Source: an uncultured Lachnospiraceae bacterium (GTDB lineage Bacteria > Bacillota > Clostridia > Lachnospirales > Lachnospiraceae). From it: a stretch of DNA of 64,000 nucleotides. This document shows positions 51,531-59,251 of the stretch, one piece after another (position 1 is the stretch's first letter; the number at the start of each line of letters is the position of its first letter). The stretch spans positions 22,059 through 86,058 of the forward strand of contig CAMWJF010000011.1 of NCBI GenBank assembly GCA_947174505.1, given 5' to 3'. The notes below the pieces were generated by a model. The model had not been told where the DNA came from and made no database searches. It worked only from the letters and a program-made list of their open reading frames with translations. The translations under genes and the position numbers were made by a program.

Positions 51531-51608
51531 ATGTTTAACAAGAACCGGGTCCTGTTTATGGTCATTATGGGTATTCATCAGATTTTTCAGATTACGGTCA
51601 CAGCCTGA
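51531..51608 (+). CDS. leader peptide of an ABC transporter operon (25 residues)
   Basis: AGGAG (51518-51522) lies 8 nt before an ATG that opens a 25-codon frame beginning MFNKNRVLFMVIMGIH and ending TVTA. The peptide is hydrophobic, with Met, Ile, Phe and Gln. It is placed right after a good promoter and ahead of a run of hairpins that ends in a terminator before the ATPase gene. This is the layout of ribosome-mediated attenuators such as the BmrB leader of bmrCD. I do not recognise the peptide itself. Confidence 0.6.
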   Translation: MFNKNRVLFMVIMGIHQIFQITVTA

Positions 51609-51609
51609 A

Positions 51610-51742
51610 GGCGGCGGGAAGCCGCCAGGCGCATGGCCGTAAGACGGAAGGTCTTATTTGGCCGTGCGGGAATCAGGATTTCAGATAGGAGAACCGCATG
51701 GGAAATACACGAGGGTGTATGGAACAGAGGGTTCTCTTTTTT
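51610..51742 (+). promoter_or_regulatory. attenuator-like leader RNA with terminator
   Basis: GGCGGC/GCCGCC (51610-51626) begins 2 nt after the peptide stop. AAGAC/GTCTT (51641-51655) follows. GAGAACC (51689-51695) pairs with GGTTCTC (51730-51736), directly followed by T6. Its loop holds ATACAC/GTGTAT. AGAACC within the peptide frame (51541-51546) could pair with the same GGTTCT, giving an alternative fold. Confidence 0.6.
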
Positions 51743-51766
51743 ATTTCTCGAGGAGGGGACAGAATT

Positions 51767-52642
51767 ATGCAGGCAATCACAGTGGAGAATTTATCGAAGA
51801 CCTTTCGGGTAAAGAGAAAGGAAAAGGGAATGCGCGGCAGCCTCAAAGCGATCATTCATCCGCGGACCGAGGAGATCAGGGCAGTGAATGGGGTTTCTTT
51901 CTCGGTAGATAAGGGTGAGATGCTGGCCTTTATCGGGCCGAACGGCGCGGGAAAGAGCACTACGATTAAGATGCTGACGGGGATTCTCTATCCCGACGGT
52001 GGCCGGGTGGAGGTGATGGGTATCGATCCCACGAAAAAGCGCAGGCAGCTTGCCTATCAGATCGGTACGGTGTTCGGACAGAAGGAGCAGCTTTGGACGC
52101 ACCTGACGCCCTACGACAACTTTCGGTTTTTTGGCGCCATCTACGACCTTTCGGATCGGGAGACGGAGAAGCGGATAGAAGAGCTTTCGGAGCGGTTCAC
52201 ACTGAGAGACTTTATTGACACACCTGTCAGAAATTTGTCGCTGGGACAGCGCATCCGCTGCGAGATCGTGGCGTCGCTGATCCATAAACCGAAGGTGCTT
52301 TTTCTGGATGAACCGACGATCGGCTTAGACCCGGTGGTGAAGGAAAATGTACGGGCGCTGATTAAGCAGATGAACAGGGAGGAGCATACCACCATTTTCC
52401 TGACCAGCCACGATGTGGGTGATATCGAAAAGCTGTGCAGGCGCATTATCATCGTGAACGACGGGCAGATTGTGCTGGATGATTCTGTGGAGCAGTTGAA
52501 AAACCATTATCAGGACAAGATGGCGGCAGACATACATGCGTGCAATAATGAGCACGGAAAGGCAGAAAAGAATGGGGAATCTCTAAACGTATCGCTGGAG
52601 GAGATCCTTGTGGATATCTACAGATCGGAAGAGGATGGGTGA
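51767..52642 (+). CDS. ABC-2 type transporter ATP-binding protein
   Basis: A 291-residue ATPase of the drug/lipid export group. It opens ITVENLSKTFRVKRKEKGMRGSLK, an insertion typical of the Clostridial YhaQ/viologen-type exporters. Walker A is GPNGAGKSTT, signature NLSLGQRIRCEIVASL, Walker B VLFLDEPTIGLD and switch His in FLTSHDVGDIE. The ATG at 51767 has AGGAGGGG 8 nt upstream; the frame extends further up through the terminator hairpin, which is rejected. It forms an operon with the two permeases. The cargo is unknown; leader control suggests a ribosome-targeting drug. Confidence 0.92.
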   Translation: MQAITVENLSKTFRVKRKEKGMRGSLKAIIHPRTEEIRAVNGVSFSVDKGEMLAFIGPNGAGKSTTIKMLTGILYPDGGRVEVMGIDPTKKRRQLAYQIGTVFGQKEQLWTHLTPYDNFRFFGAIYDLSDRETEKRIEELSERFTLRDFIDTPVRNLSLGQRIRCEIVASLIHKPKVLFLDEPTIGLDPVVKENVRALIKQMNREEHTTIFLTSHDVGDIEKLCRRIIIVNDGQIVLDDSVEQLKNHYQDKMAADIHACNNEHGKAEKNGESLNVSLEEILVDIYRSEEDG

Positions 52643-52645
52643 CCT

Positions 52646-53512
52646 ATGGGCAAATGTGGGGATAAAAGTGTTTCAATGAATATAAAAGGCGGGTGCCGCG
52701 CAGGGGTGCGCTTTAGGCCATGGCGTAAGTATGCGGTCATTTATCGGTCCGTGCTGATGGAAAATTTGCAGTATGCGGCAAATGTGGCAATGGGATTTTT
52801 CACTTACTTTGTTTTTATCTTTATTTTTATCAAACTCTGGGGATATATGTACCGGATGCCGGGGGAGCTGATTGCAGGCTACACGAAGGAGCAGATGATC
52901 TGGTATGTGATGATGACAGAGATGATGCTTTTCGGTTCCAACGCGGCTTCCGTGGCGGGGGAGGTAGCCAGAGACATTCGGGGCGGCAATATCGCGTATC
53001 TGATGAATAAGCCATACCATTATACGCTGTATATCCTGTCAAAGTACTCCGGCGAGTGGAGTATCAGGCTGCCTATGTATGCGCTGCTGGCGGTGGTGAT
53101 CGGGACGGTGATGGTGGGTCCTCTGCCCTGCTTTCGGCTGACTGCGGTCCCGGCGATGGCGGTCTGTGTGGTTATGGGGCTTACCATCCATGCGGTGTTC
53201 AAGCTGTGCATCAGTCTGTTTTCTTTCTGGATTGAGGATGCGAGGCCTTTTCAGTGGCTGTATGATAAGTTGATTCTGGTGGTGGGGGTCATGTTTCCGG
53301 TTGAAATTTTTCCGAGAACATTACAGCCGTTACTGAAAATGACGCCGATCTATACGGTGTGCTACGGGCCGGCCAAACTGATCGTGGATTTCAGCCCGGA
53401 GAAATGTCTGGAAATTCTGGCGGCACAGATTTTGTATCTGACGGCGGGTGGTGTGCTGATGACTCTGATTTACAGGAGGGGGGTTAAGAAACTGTATGTT
53501 AACGGCGGTTAA
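52646..53512 (+). CDS. ABC-2 family transporter permease, first subunit
   Basis: A 288-residue membrane protein with about six helices, starting at VAMGFFTYFVFIFIFIKLWGYM after a basic N-terminus. LMNKPYHYTLYILSKYSGEW and the later MFPVEIFPRTLQPLLKMTPIYT are the recurring motifs of the ABC-2 exporter permeases with six helices (DUF990-like). It starts 4 nt after the ATPase stop. It overlaps the second permease by 17 bp. Pairs of such permeases form heterodimers. Confidence 0.88.
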   Translation: MGKCGDKSVSMNIKGGCRAGVRFRPWRKYAVIYRSVLMENLQYAANVAMGFFTYFVFIFIFIKLWGYMYRMPGELIAGYTKEQMIWYVMMTEMMLFGSNAASVAGEVARDIRGGNIAYLMNKPYHYTLYILSKYSGEWSIRLPMYALLAVVIGTVMVGPLPCFRLTAVPAMAVCVVMGLTIHAVFKLCISLFSFWIEDARPFQWLYDKLILVVGVMFPVEIFPRTLQPLLKMTPIYTVCYGPAKLIVDFSPEKCLEILAAQILYLTAGGVLMTLIYRRGVKKLYVNGG

Positions 53513-54290
53513 AAACGGGCTGCGGGTATGCGTTCTTTCTATTAAATATAATATAATGCGTGAGATGGTGAATAAGGTTACGTTTCTCACCAATGTCTGC
53601 TTTATGGTGCTAAACAATGCCTCCATTCTGGTACAGTGGTTTATTCTGTTCCGCCTGCGGGAGGATGTGGGCGGGTACACGTTTCGGGAGATTCTGTTTC
53701 TATGGGGGTTGACGGCGGCGTCTTTCGGGCTTTCACATATTCTGTTCGCGAGGGCGTTTTCCCTGTCAGAGCTGATCATCAGGGGAAAACTGGACTCCTA
53801 TCTGGTACAGCCGAAAAACGTGCTGGTAAGCGTGATCACCTCGTCCACCGATATTTCTGCGATCGGCGATCTTCTGTACGGGGTGGCGTTGGTGTGCGCC
53901 TGTAGGCCCGGTGTGGGCGGGTTTTTCCTGTTTCTTCTGTTTACGGTGACGGGAATGGCTGTCTTTACGGCCTTTGCCCTGCTCTTGGGGAGCCTGTCCT
54001 TCTGGTTTGTGCGTATGGATATGCTGCAGGGGCAGATGATTATGAGTGCGGTCAGCTTTGCCACATACCCAGACGGGATTTTTACGGGCATTTCACGGTT
54101 TTTGCTGTATTTTATCATTCCGGTGGGAATGGCGGTCTGGCATCCGGTGCATGTAATGGCCAGCTTTGACGCCGGGATGCTCCTTACTGTGCTCGGGTAT
54201 GCCTGCGCGCTGTCTGTGGCGGCAGTGGCTGTGTTTTACAGAGGGTTGAGGCGATACGCCTCGGGGAACCTGATGGAGGCTAGGATGTGA
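53496..54290 (+). CDS. ABC-2 family transporter permease, second subunit
   Basis: A 264-residue permease of the same family, with about six helices. REMVNKVTFLTNVCFMVLNN, RGKLDSYLVQPKNVLVSVI and PDGIFTGISRFLLYFIIPVGMA match the pattern of its partner. The start overlaps the end of the first permease gene. The AGGAGG upstream is rather far (about 16 nt), so translation is probably coupled. It completes the exporter with the ATPase. Confidence 0.88.
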   Translation: MLTAVKNGLRVCVLSIKYNIMREMVNKVTFLTNVCFMVLNNASILVQWFILFRLREDVGGYTFREILFLWGLTAASFGLSHILFARAFSLSELIIRGKLDSYLVQPKNVLVSVITSSTDISAIGDLLYGVALVCACRPGVGGFFLFLLFTVTGMAVFTAFALLLGSLSFWFVRMDMLQGQMIMSAVSFATYPDGIFTGISRFLLYFIIPVGMAVWHPVHVMASFDAGMLLTVLGYACALSVAAVAVFYRGLRRYASGNLMEARM

Positions 54291-54355
54291 GGCGGCCGTG
54301 CGGACCGGCAGGAATTTTGCCAGGGCCGCATGTTGGGGCGGTTTGAAAGAAATAT

Positions 54356-54384
54356 TTGACACCTGCTGTATGATCGAGTAAAAT
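54356..54384 (+). promoter_or_regulatory. promoter of the nhaC gene
   Basis: TTGACA (54356-54361), 17-nt spacer, TAAAAT (54379-54384). It leaves a leader of nearly 280 nt. Confidence 0.75.
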
Positions 54385-54390
54385 AAAATG

Positions 54391-54669
54391 TAATTTTACT
54401 TTGCTTGGTTTTAAGAATGAAATGATGGCAAAAGAGGGCAGCCACAGCCCGAATTAGACGGAAAGCATGAAATACCACAAATGCGTGGCGGGAGGCGGCG
54501 TGTTTGTGGTATTTTAATATGCGCAGCCCCGCATATAAAAGTCTGCCGCTGACGCGGCATGGGGCCGCGCGGCGAGTCGGGAAAAACGATTCCCTGCCCG
54601 TTTATCAATAGTAATTCGGCGTGTGAAAGCGTCAGAGTGATACAAAACATGAGAAGAAGGAGAAAAGTT
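54391..54669 (+). ncRNA. structured 5' leader of nhaC, candidate cis-regulatory RNA
   Basis: An 11-bp stem AATACCACAAA/TTTGTGGTATT (54471-54513) with a GC-rich 21-nt loop is followed by TTAAT. Then come ATATGCG/CGCATAT (54517-54536) and TGCCGC/GCGGCA (54544-54559). The last can also pair as GCGGC/GCCGC with the following block. I could not match a known riboswitch. The first stem could also terminate upstream transcripts. Confidence 0.4.
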
Positions 54670-56292
54670 ATGGAACGAATGAAAAGGAGAGGGAGGATGC
54701 TTCTGCCTACGGTGCTGCTTCTGGCGATGGCATTTTCCACAACGGTATTTGCGGCGGAGGAGGAGATCGAGTATGTGCCCGGCCTGCACGCTACGTTCTG
54801 GGCGCTGGTTCCGGCCATTGTGGCCATCGTGCTTGCGCTGATCACGAAGGAGGTCTACAGCTCCCTGTTTGTGGGGATTCTGATGGGGGCGCTTCTGTAC
54901 TCGGGATTTCAGTTTGAGCTGACGATCACCCATATTTTTTCGGACGGGATCATCGGTGTGCTGTCGGACAGCTATAATGTAGGTATCCTTGTATTTCTGG
55001 TAATTCTGGGGACCATGGTCAGCCTGATGAACAAGGCGGGCGGCTCTGCGGCTTTCGGGCAGTTTGCGGCGGACCATATTAAAAACCGGGTGGGTGCGCA
55101 GCTCGCTACCGTTCTTTTGGGCGTGCTCATCTTCATTGACGATTATTTCAACTGCCTGACGGTGGGCAGCGTGATGCGCCCGGTGACGGATAAGTTTAAG
55201 GTGTCGAGAACGAAGCTGGCTTATCTGATTGACGCTACGGCGGCGCCGGTGTGTATTATCGCGCCGATTTCTTCCTGGGCGGCTGCGGTGACAGGCTTCG
55301 TGGAGGGCGAGGACGGGTTTTCCATCTTTATCCGTGCGATTCCCTACAATTTTTACGCAATTCTGACGATCGTTATGATGGTCGGCATGGTGCTGATGAG
55401 AACAGAGTTCGGCAAGATGAAGGAGCATGAAAAGAATGCGGCGAGAAAGGGCGATCTTTTCACGACGCCCGGGCGGCCCTACGAGAATGCGAAGGAAGAG
55501 GAGGTAAACGCCAAGGGCGGCGTTGTGGATCTGCTGATTCCCATTGCCGCGCTGATCGTCTGCTGTGTGATCGGCATGATTTATACGGGCGGCTTCTTTG
55601 AAGGAGTAGGCTTTGTGGAGGCGTTCTCGAACTCCGATGCGTCTCTGGGACTGACGCTCGGCAGCTTTTTCGGTCTGATCATCACGATACTTCTCTACCA
55701 GATCCGCCGGGTGCTTTCCTTTAAGGAGTGTATGGATTGTATTCCGGAAGGGTTCCGGGCAATGGTGCCTGCGATTTTGATTCTGACCTTCGCATGGACG
55801 CTGAAGGCGATGACGGACAGTCTGGGTGCGGATCTGTATGTGGCGGGGCTGGTGGAGTCCAGCGCGGGCGCGTTTATGAATTTCCTGCCGGCGATCATCT
55901 TTGTGGTAGGGTGTTTCCTTGCCTTTGCAACGGGTACTTCCTGGGGAACTTTCGGTATTCTGATTCCCATTGTGGTGGCGGTGTTCCAGAACGGCGATCC
56001 GCAGATGATGATTATGTCCATTTCCGCCTGCATGGCGGGCGCGGTCTGCGGCGACCATTGTTCGCCCATATCCGATACGACCATTATGGCTTCTGCGGGC
56101 GCACAGTGTGAGCATGTGAACCATGTGACGACACAGCTTCCCTACGCGGTTACGGCAGCGGTGGTGTCCTTTATTACTTACATTGTGGCGGGTTTTGTAA
56201 AGAGCGCGTGGATCGCGCTTCCCGTGGGAATGGTGCTGATGCTGGCTGTGCTGTTTGCGCTCCGCAGTATAAACGGGACGATCGAAACGTGA
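54670..56292 (+). CDS. nhaC: NhaC-family Na+/H+ antiporter
   Basis: A 540-residue inner membrane antiporter. A cleavable-looking signal (MLLPTVLLLAMAFSTTVFA) comes first, then VPGLHATFWALVPAIVAIVLALITKEV and some ten further helices. Family marks include IFIDDYFNCLTVGSVMRPV, DATAAPVCIIAPISSWAA, FATGTSWGTFGILIPI and GDHCSPISDTTIMASAGA. The ATG at 54670 has AAGGAG 7 nt upstream; the frame is open farther up but lies in the structured leader. A long leader and own promoter suggest control by ion or pH. The ion could also be coupled to a carboxylate or amino acid, since NhaC relatives vary. Confidence 0.9.
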   Translation: MERMKRRGRMLLPTVLLLAMAFSTTVFAAEEEIEYVPGLHATFWALVPAIVAIVLALITKEVYSSLFVGILMGALLYSGFQFELTITHIFSDGIIGVLSDSYNVGILVFLVILGTMVSLMNKAGGSAAFGQFAADHIKNRVGAQLATVLLGVLIFIDDYFNCLTVGSVMRPVTDKFKVSRTKLAYLIDATAAPVCIIAPISSWAAAVTGFVEGEDGFSIFIRAIPYNFYAILTIVMMVGMVLMRTEFGKMKEHEKNAARKGDLFTTPGRPYENAKEEEVNAKGGVVDLLIPIAALIVCCVIGMIYTGGFFEGVGFVEAFSNSDASLGLTLGSFFGLIITILLYQIRRVLSFKECMDCIPEGFRAMVPAILILTFAWTLKAMTDSLGADLYVAGLVESSAGAFMNFLPAIIFVVGCFLAFATGTSWGTFGILIPIVVAVFQNGDPQMMIMSISACMAGAVCGDHCSPISDTTIMASAGAQCEHVNHVTTQLPYAVTAAVVSFITYIVAGFVKSAWIALPVGMVLMLAVLFALRSINGTIET

Positions 56293-56294
56293 GA

Positions 56295-56378
56295 AGAACT
56301 TCTAAAACCCAGCAGCAGAGGCTGCCGCGCCAAGAAGTTCTAAGTCTTACGTGAGAATGCCTGAAAAGCGGCATTCTC
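56295..56378. repeat. two hairpins after nhaC
   Basis: AGAACTTCT (56295-56303) pairs with AGAAGTTCT (56333-56341), with an inner GCAG/CTGC. GAGAATGCC (56353-56361) pairs with GGCATTCTC (56370-56378). No T-run follows. They separate two convergent genes. Confidence 0.5.
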
Positions 56379-56391
56379 CGCATCGAGTGGT

Positions 56392-57501
56392 CTAGTAGAC
56401 GGCCTCTACGCCGGAGACGCCGTCCTTAGTGATATCAAATTTCCAGACGGCGTGTCCTGGAATGCGGTGTTCGGTTAAATAATAGGCGTTATCTATATTG
56501 GTTATGTAGTAGGGCGTGCCGCCGCCGATGAAATTTTCGTATATATCCTCGTATTTCCCGGCCGCGAGGTTTTTCAGGTTCTTTGTGCGGATGATGGTGG
56601 CGTGATCCTGACTGCCCGTGATATCTGTGGAAACGGTGAGATAGCAGCTTCCTTCGGCAAAGGTGAGCTGTATCATGCCGGCCATTTCGTCAGGTACGGG
56701 ATAGGTTTTCTGCACTGCAAAGGTGGACAGATCCGCCTGTAAGACTGCGGGTGTGCCGGGGATGCCGGAGACGAAGTAAATGTCGCTTCCGTCGATGGTG
56801 AAGGAACGCACATAGGTTTCCTTCAGGGCCTCCACGGTGCGGATTTCCGTGAGATACATCTGCGGGTCGCCGGGATCATGACGGCACAGGTACATTTCGC
56901 CGTTCATGGAGCTCCATACGTAGAAGGTGTCCGTTGGGGCGTCATAGACAATATAGTGAGGGCGGTTTCCGGCTTCATCCAACGTCTGGGTGTGGTAGAA
57001 AACGCCTTCCTTTTTTTCGAATACGAGGATGCGGTTTCCCTCCGTGTCGTCCACCAGATAGACGGATCCATCGCTTGCGACGGTGTGTCCCCTGTCGATT
57101 TCTCCGGTTAATACCTGCCAGTCTGTCAGGGGATCGGTGAGGTTGTCATGGTAAATCACCTGATTGTGGTAACAGTCTACGATAAAATAGGTGTCCTCCA
57201 CTTTGGTGACATAGGTGGGGACGCTTAAGTCGCTAAAGGAATTGCGGGGAATATCCTGCGCGGCGGCAGGAATGAAAGTTTCGCTCTTAAGATCCTGCAC
57301 TACGGTAAAGGCGCGTATATGGTCTTCACTTGGAAGCGGGGTACGCAGCTCTTTTGTGACGGCGCGGGTGGGCGCTTCGCCGGGGACAGCGCCCTGGCCG
57401 CAGGCCGTGGGAAGCCCAATCATAGCCGACAGGAAGAGAAGGGAAAGAAAACGGAATGATATGTGTTTTTTAGTTGGGTGTTTTCTGAATTTTTTTCTCA
57501 T
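56392..57501 (-). CDS. lipoprotein with predicted beta-propeller fold
   Basis: A 369-residue protein with a positively charged signal peptide ending in LPTAC (Cys34 to be acylated). The body shows repeated strands typical of a propeller: TYFIVDCYHNQVIYHD, HTVASDGSVYLVDDTEGNRILVFE, HYIVYDAPTDTFYVWSS, SDIYFVSGIPGTPAVL and AYYLTEHRIPGHAVWKFD. No catalytic motif is seen. It is convergent with nhaC and divergent from an acyltransferase. A binding or scaffold role at the cell surface is likely, but not assigned. Confidence 0.7.
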   Translation of the reverse strand: MRKKFRKHPTKKHISFRFLSLLFLSAMIGLPTACGQGAVPGEAPTRAVTKELRTPLPSEDHIRAFTVVQDLKSETFIPAAAQDIPRNSFSDLSVPTYVTKVEDTYFIVDCYHNQVIYHDNLTDPLTDWQVLTGEIDRGHTVASDGSVYLVDDTEGNRILVFEKKEGVFYHTQTLDEAGNRPHYIVYDAPTDTFYVWSSMNGEMYLCRHDPGDPQMYLTEIRTVEALKETYVRSFTIDGSDIYFVSGIPGTPAVLQADLSTFAVQKTYPVPDEMAGMIQLTFAEGSCYLTVSTDITGSQDHATIIRTKNLKNLAAGKYEDIYENFIGGGTPYYITNIDNAYYLTEHRIPGHAVWKFDITKDGVSGVEAVY

Positions 57502-57663
57502 TGGCGGGATTCTCTTTCTTTCTGTCGGTTTTCTTGGTAAGATAAAACGTATAATATATTTAGTTTACCATAAAACCCGCGCCCTGTCGTGGGGGATGGG
57601 CGGGTATATCGTATTTTGTTTGAGGGTCTGGTGCCGGGAGGTCCGGACCGTGGGAGCGCAGAA

Positions 57664-58989
57664 ATGACAATGGTGTCATGTATAGACGAGAACAGCACAA
57701 ATAAACGGTACAAAGCGCACAGCGCAACGGGAGAACGGCAAAAAACGCCCTATAACGCTGCTTTTGGCATGCTCTCCGCTCTTGCCATCATTATGATTGT
57801 AGCGGGACATGCGGGCTATGACATTTTGACGGTGGGCGGTCTGTTTCCCTACTATTCCTTTCATGTGCCGCTCTTCATGTTCATTTCCGGCTATTTCTAT
57901 CGCGGGGAGGAGGAAGAAAGACCGCTTCCTTATTTGAAGAAGAAGGTAAAACGGCTGCTTTTGCCATATTTTATCTGGAATGTTATTTATGGAATCGCCG
58001 CATGGGCGCTCAGAACCTTTTGCGGCTTTTCGATGGGTGAGGCGGTTTCTTTCAAAACGCTGTTTGTAACGCCTTTCCTGAACGGTTATCAGTTTATCTA
58101 CAATTATGCGGCATGGTTTGTGCCTGTGCTTTTTCTCATAGAAGTGATGAATCTGTGTATGCGGATTGTGCTTAAGAAGCTTCGGCTGCACAGTGAATGG
58201 CTCATTCTTTTGGGGACGCTTGCGGTTGGGATGGCTGTGGTGCAGTTTGCCATCGAGGGCCGCGTGTGGGGATTTTACAAGACGCCAGGTCGGATTCTGT
58301 TCCTTTATCCCTGTTTTCAGATGGGACAGTTTTATAAGAAAAAACTGGAATCGAGGGATACGATCGGAAACGGCGCCTACTTTGCCGTAGTGCTGACGGT
58401 ACAGGTGCTTCTGCAGTTGTGCTGTAACGGACTGGCCTACAGCAGTGTGTGGTGCACGGGCTTTGCCAACGGGCCGGTGATTCCATATGTGACAGTAGTG
58501 TCAGGTATTGCTTTCTGGCTGCGCGTGGCGAAAATTCTGGCTCCGCTCTGCGTAGAAAGCCGGAGTGGTGAGGCTGTGGCTCGATTTGATGAGGAAAGCC
58601 GGAGCGGTGAGGCTGTGGCGCAATCTGATAAGAAAAGCCGGAGCGGCCTGGCCGGGACGGGAAATCCGGCGGGTGGTTTTTTCCGATATCTGGGACACAA
58701 CACCTACGCGGTGATGATGCATCACGTCATGGCGTTTATGCTGGTGAAGATGGTTCTGGCGGGGATTGCCGCCCACACGGGGTATCTGGCAGACTTTGAT
58801 TTTGCAAGGCTCTATGGTGATATAGACTATTACTATATCGTGAAAGGCGCGGAAGCCTTTCAGATGGTGTATCTGGCGGCAGGAGTGCTGCTGCCGCTGC
58901 TGTTACAGAGAGGGCTGGAGCTTTTGATACCGGCGGTAAGGCGTATCCTCCCTGTTCCGGGGCGTGGCGGACTGCCGGATGATGAGTGA
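57664..58989 (+). CDS. acyltransferase family 3 membrane protein
   Basis: A 441-residue polytopic protein related to OafA/WecH-type O-acetylases. GMLSALAIIMIVAGHAGYD carries the family His. FHVPLFMFISGYFYR and the basic cytoplasmic KKKVKRLLLPYFIWN follow, then eight or more helices up to LPLLLQRGLELLIPA. The ATG at 57664 has GGGAG 8 nt upstream; an upstream ATG lacks a site. A loop between two helices contains a 13-residue repeat (see the tandem repeat). It probably adds an acyl group to an extracellular glycan. Confidence 0.87.
   Translation: MTMVSCIDENSTNKRYKAHSATGERQKTPYNAAFGMLSALAIIMIVAGHAGYDILTVGGLFPYYSFHVPLFMFISGYFYRGEEEERPLPYLKKKVKRLLLPYFIWNVIYGIAAWALRTFCGFSMGEAVSFKTLFVTPFLNGYQFIYNYAAWFVPVLFLIEVMNLCMRIVLKKLRLHSEWLILLGTLAVGMAVVQFAIEGRVWGFYKTPGRILFLYPCFQMGQFYKKKLESRDTIGNGAYFAVVLTVQVLLQLCCNGLAYSSVWCTGFANGPVIPYVTVVSGIAFWLRVAKILAPLCVESRSGEAVARFDEESRSGEAVAQSDKKSRSGLAGTGNPAGGFFRYLGHNTYAVMMHHVMAFMLVKMVLAGIAAHTGYLADFDFARLYGDIDYYYIVKGAEAFQMVYLAAGVLLPLLLQRGLELLIPAVRRILPVPGRGGLPDDE
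58555..58660 (+). repeat. 39-bp tandem repeat inside the acyltransferase gene
   Basis: Units beginning GAAAGCCGGAG at 58555 and 58594, then a diverged third from 58633, encode ESRSGEAVARFDE, ESRSGEAVAQSDK and KSRSGLAGTG. The period is 39 bp, so copy changes keep the frame. Confidence 0.8.
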
Positions 58990-59251
58990 TCGTCTGCATG
59001 AAGTGCAATGCGAAAAGCTGGGGAACCATAGATGATTTCACATTGCATAAAGCTTCTGATTAGAATGTCCATCGCATCATAAGTGACTACTATGAGGAAA
59101 AAGACAGTCCAATTATTTGCCGAAAAATAAGTACAAAGAAAGATTTTAAATTGTGGATTTAAAATCATACATAGGATTTGGACTAAGTTGTGTCTTACCT
59201 TGAAAGTGCCCGAAATAATTGTCAAAGAACATTATGGGAGGAGAAAACAGA

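Noticed and set aside
51658..51912. 84-codon frame between the leader peptide and the ABC ATPase
   Set aside because: It reads through the terminator hairpin and into the ATPase gene in another frame; composition is not protein-like.
54514..56124. Long minus-strand open frame of 536 codons across nhaC
   Set aside because: Arg/His-rich antisense product, no ribosome binding site, no family; nhaC on the plus strand has all family motifs.
58998..59200. Short frame MKCNAKSWGTIDDFTLHKAS and the following SDYYEEKDSPIICRKIS
   Set aside because: Separated by a stop and without a family match. It could be a gene remnant, but nothing supports calling it.
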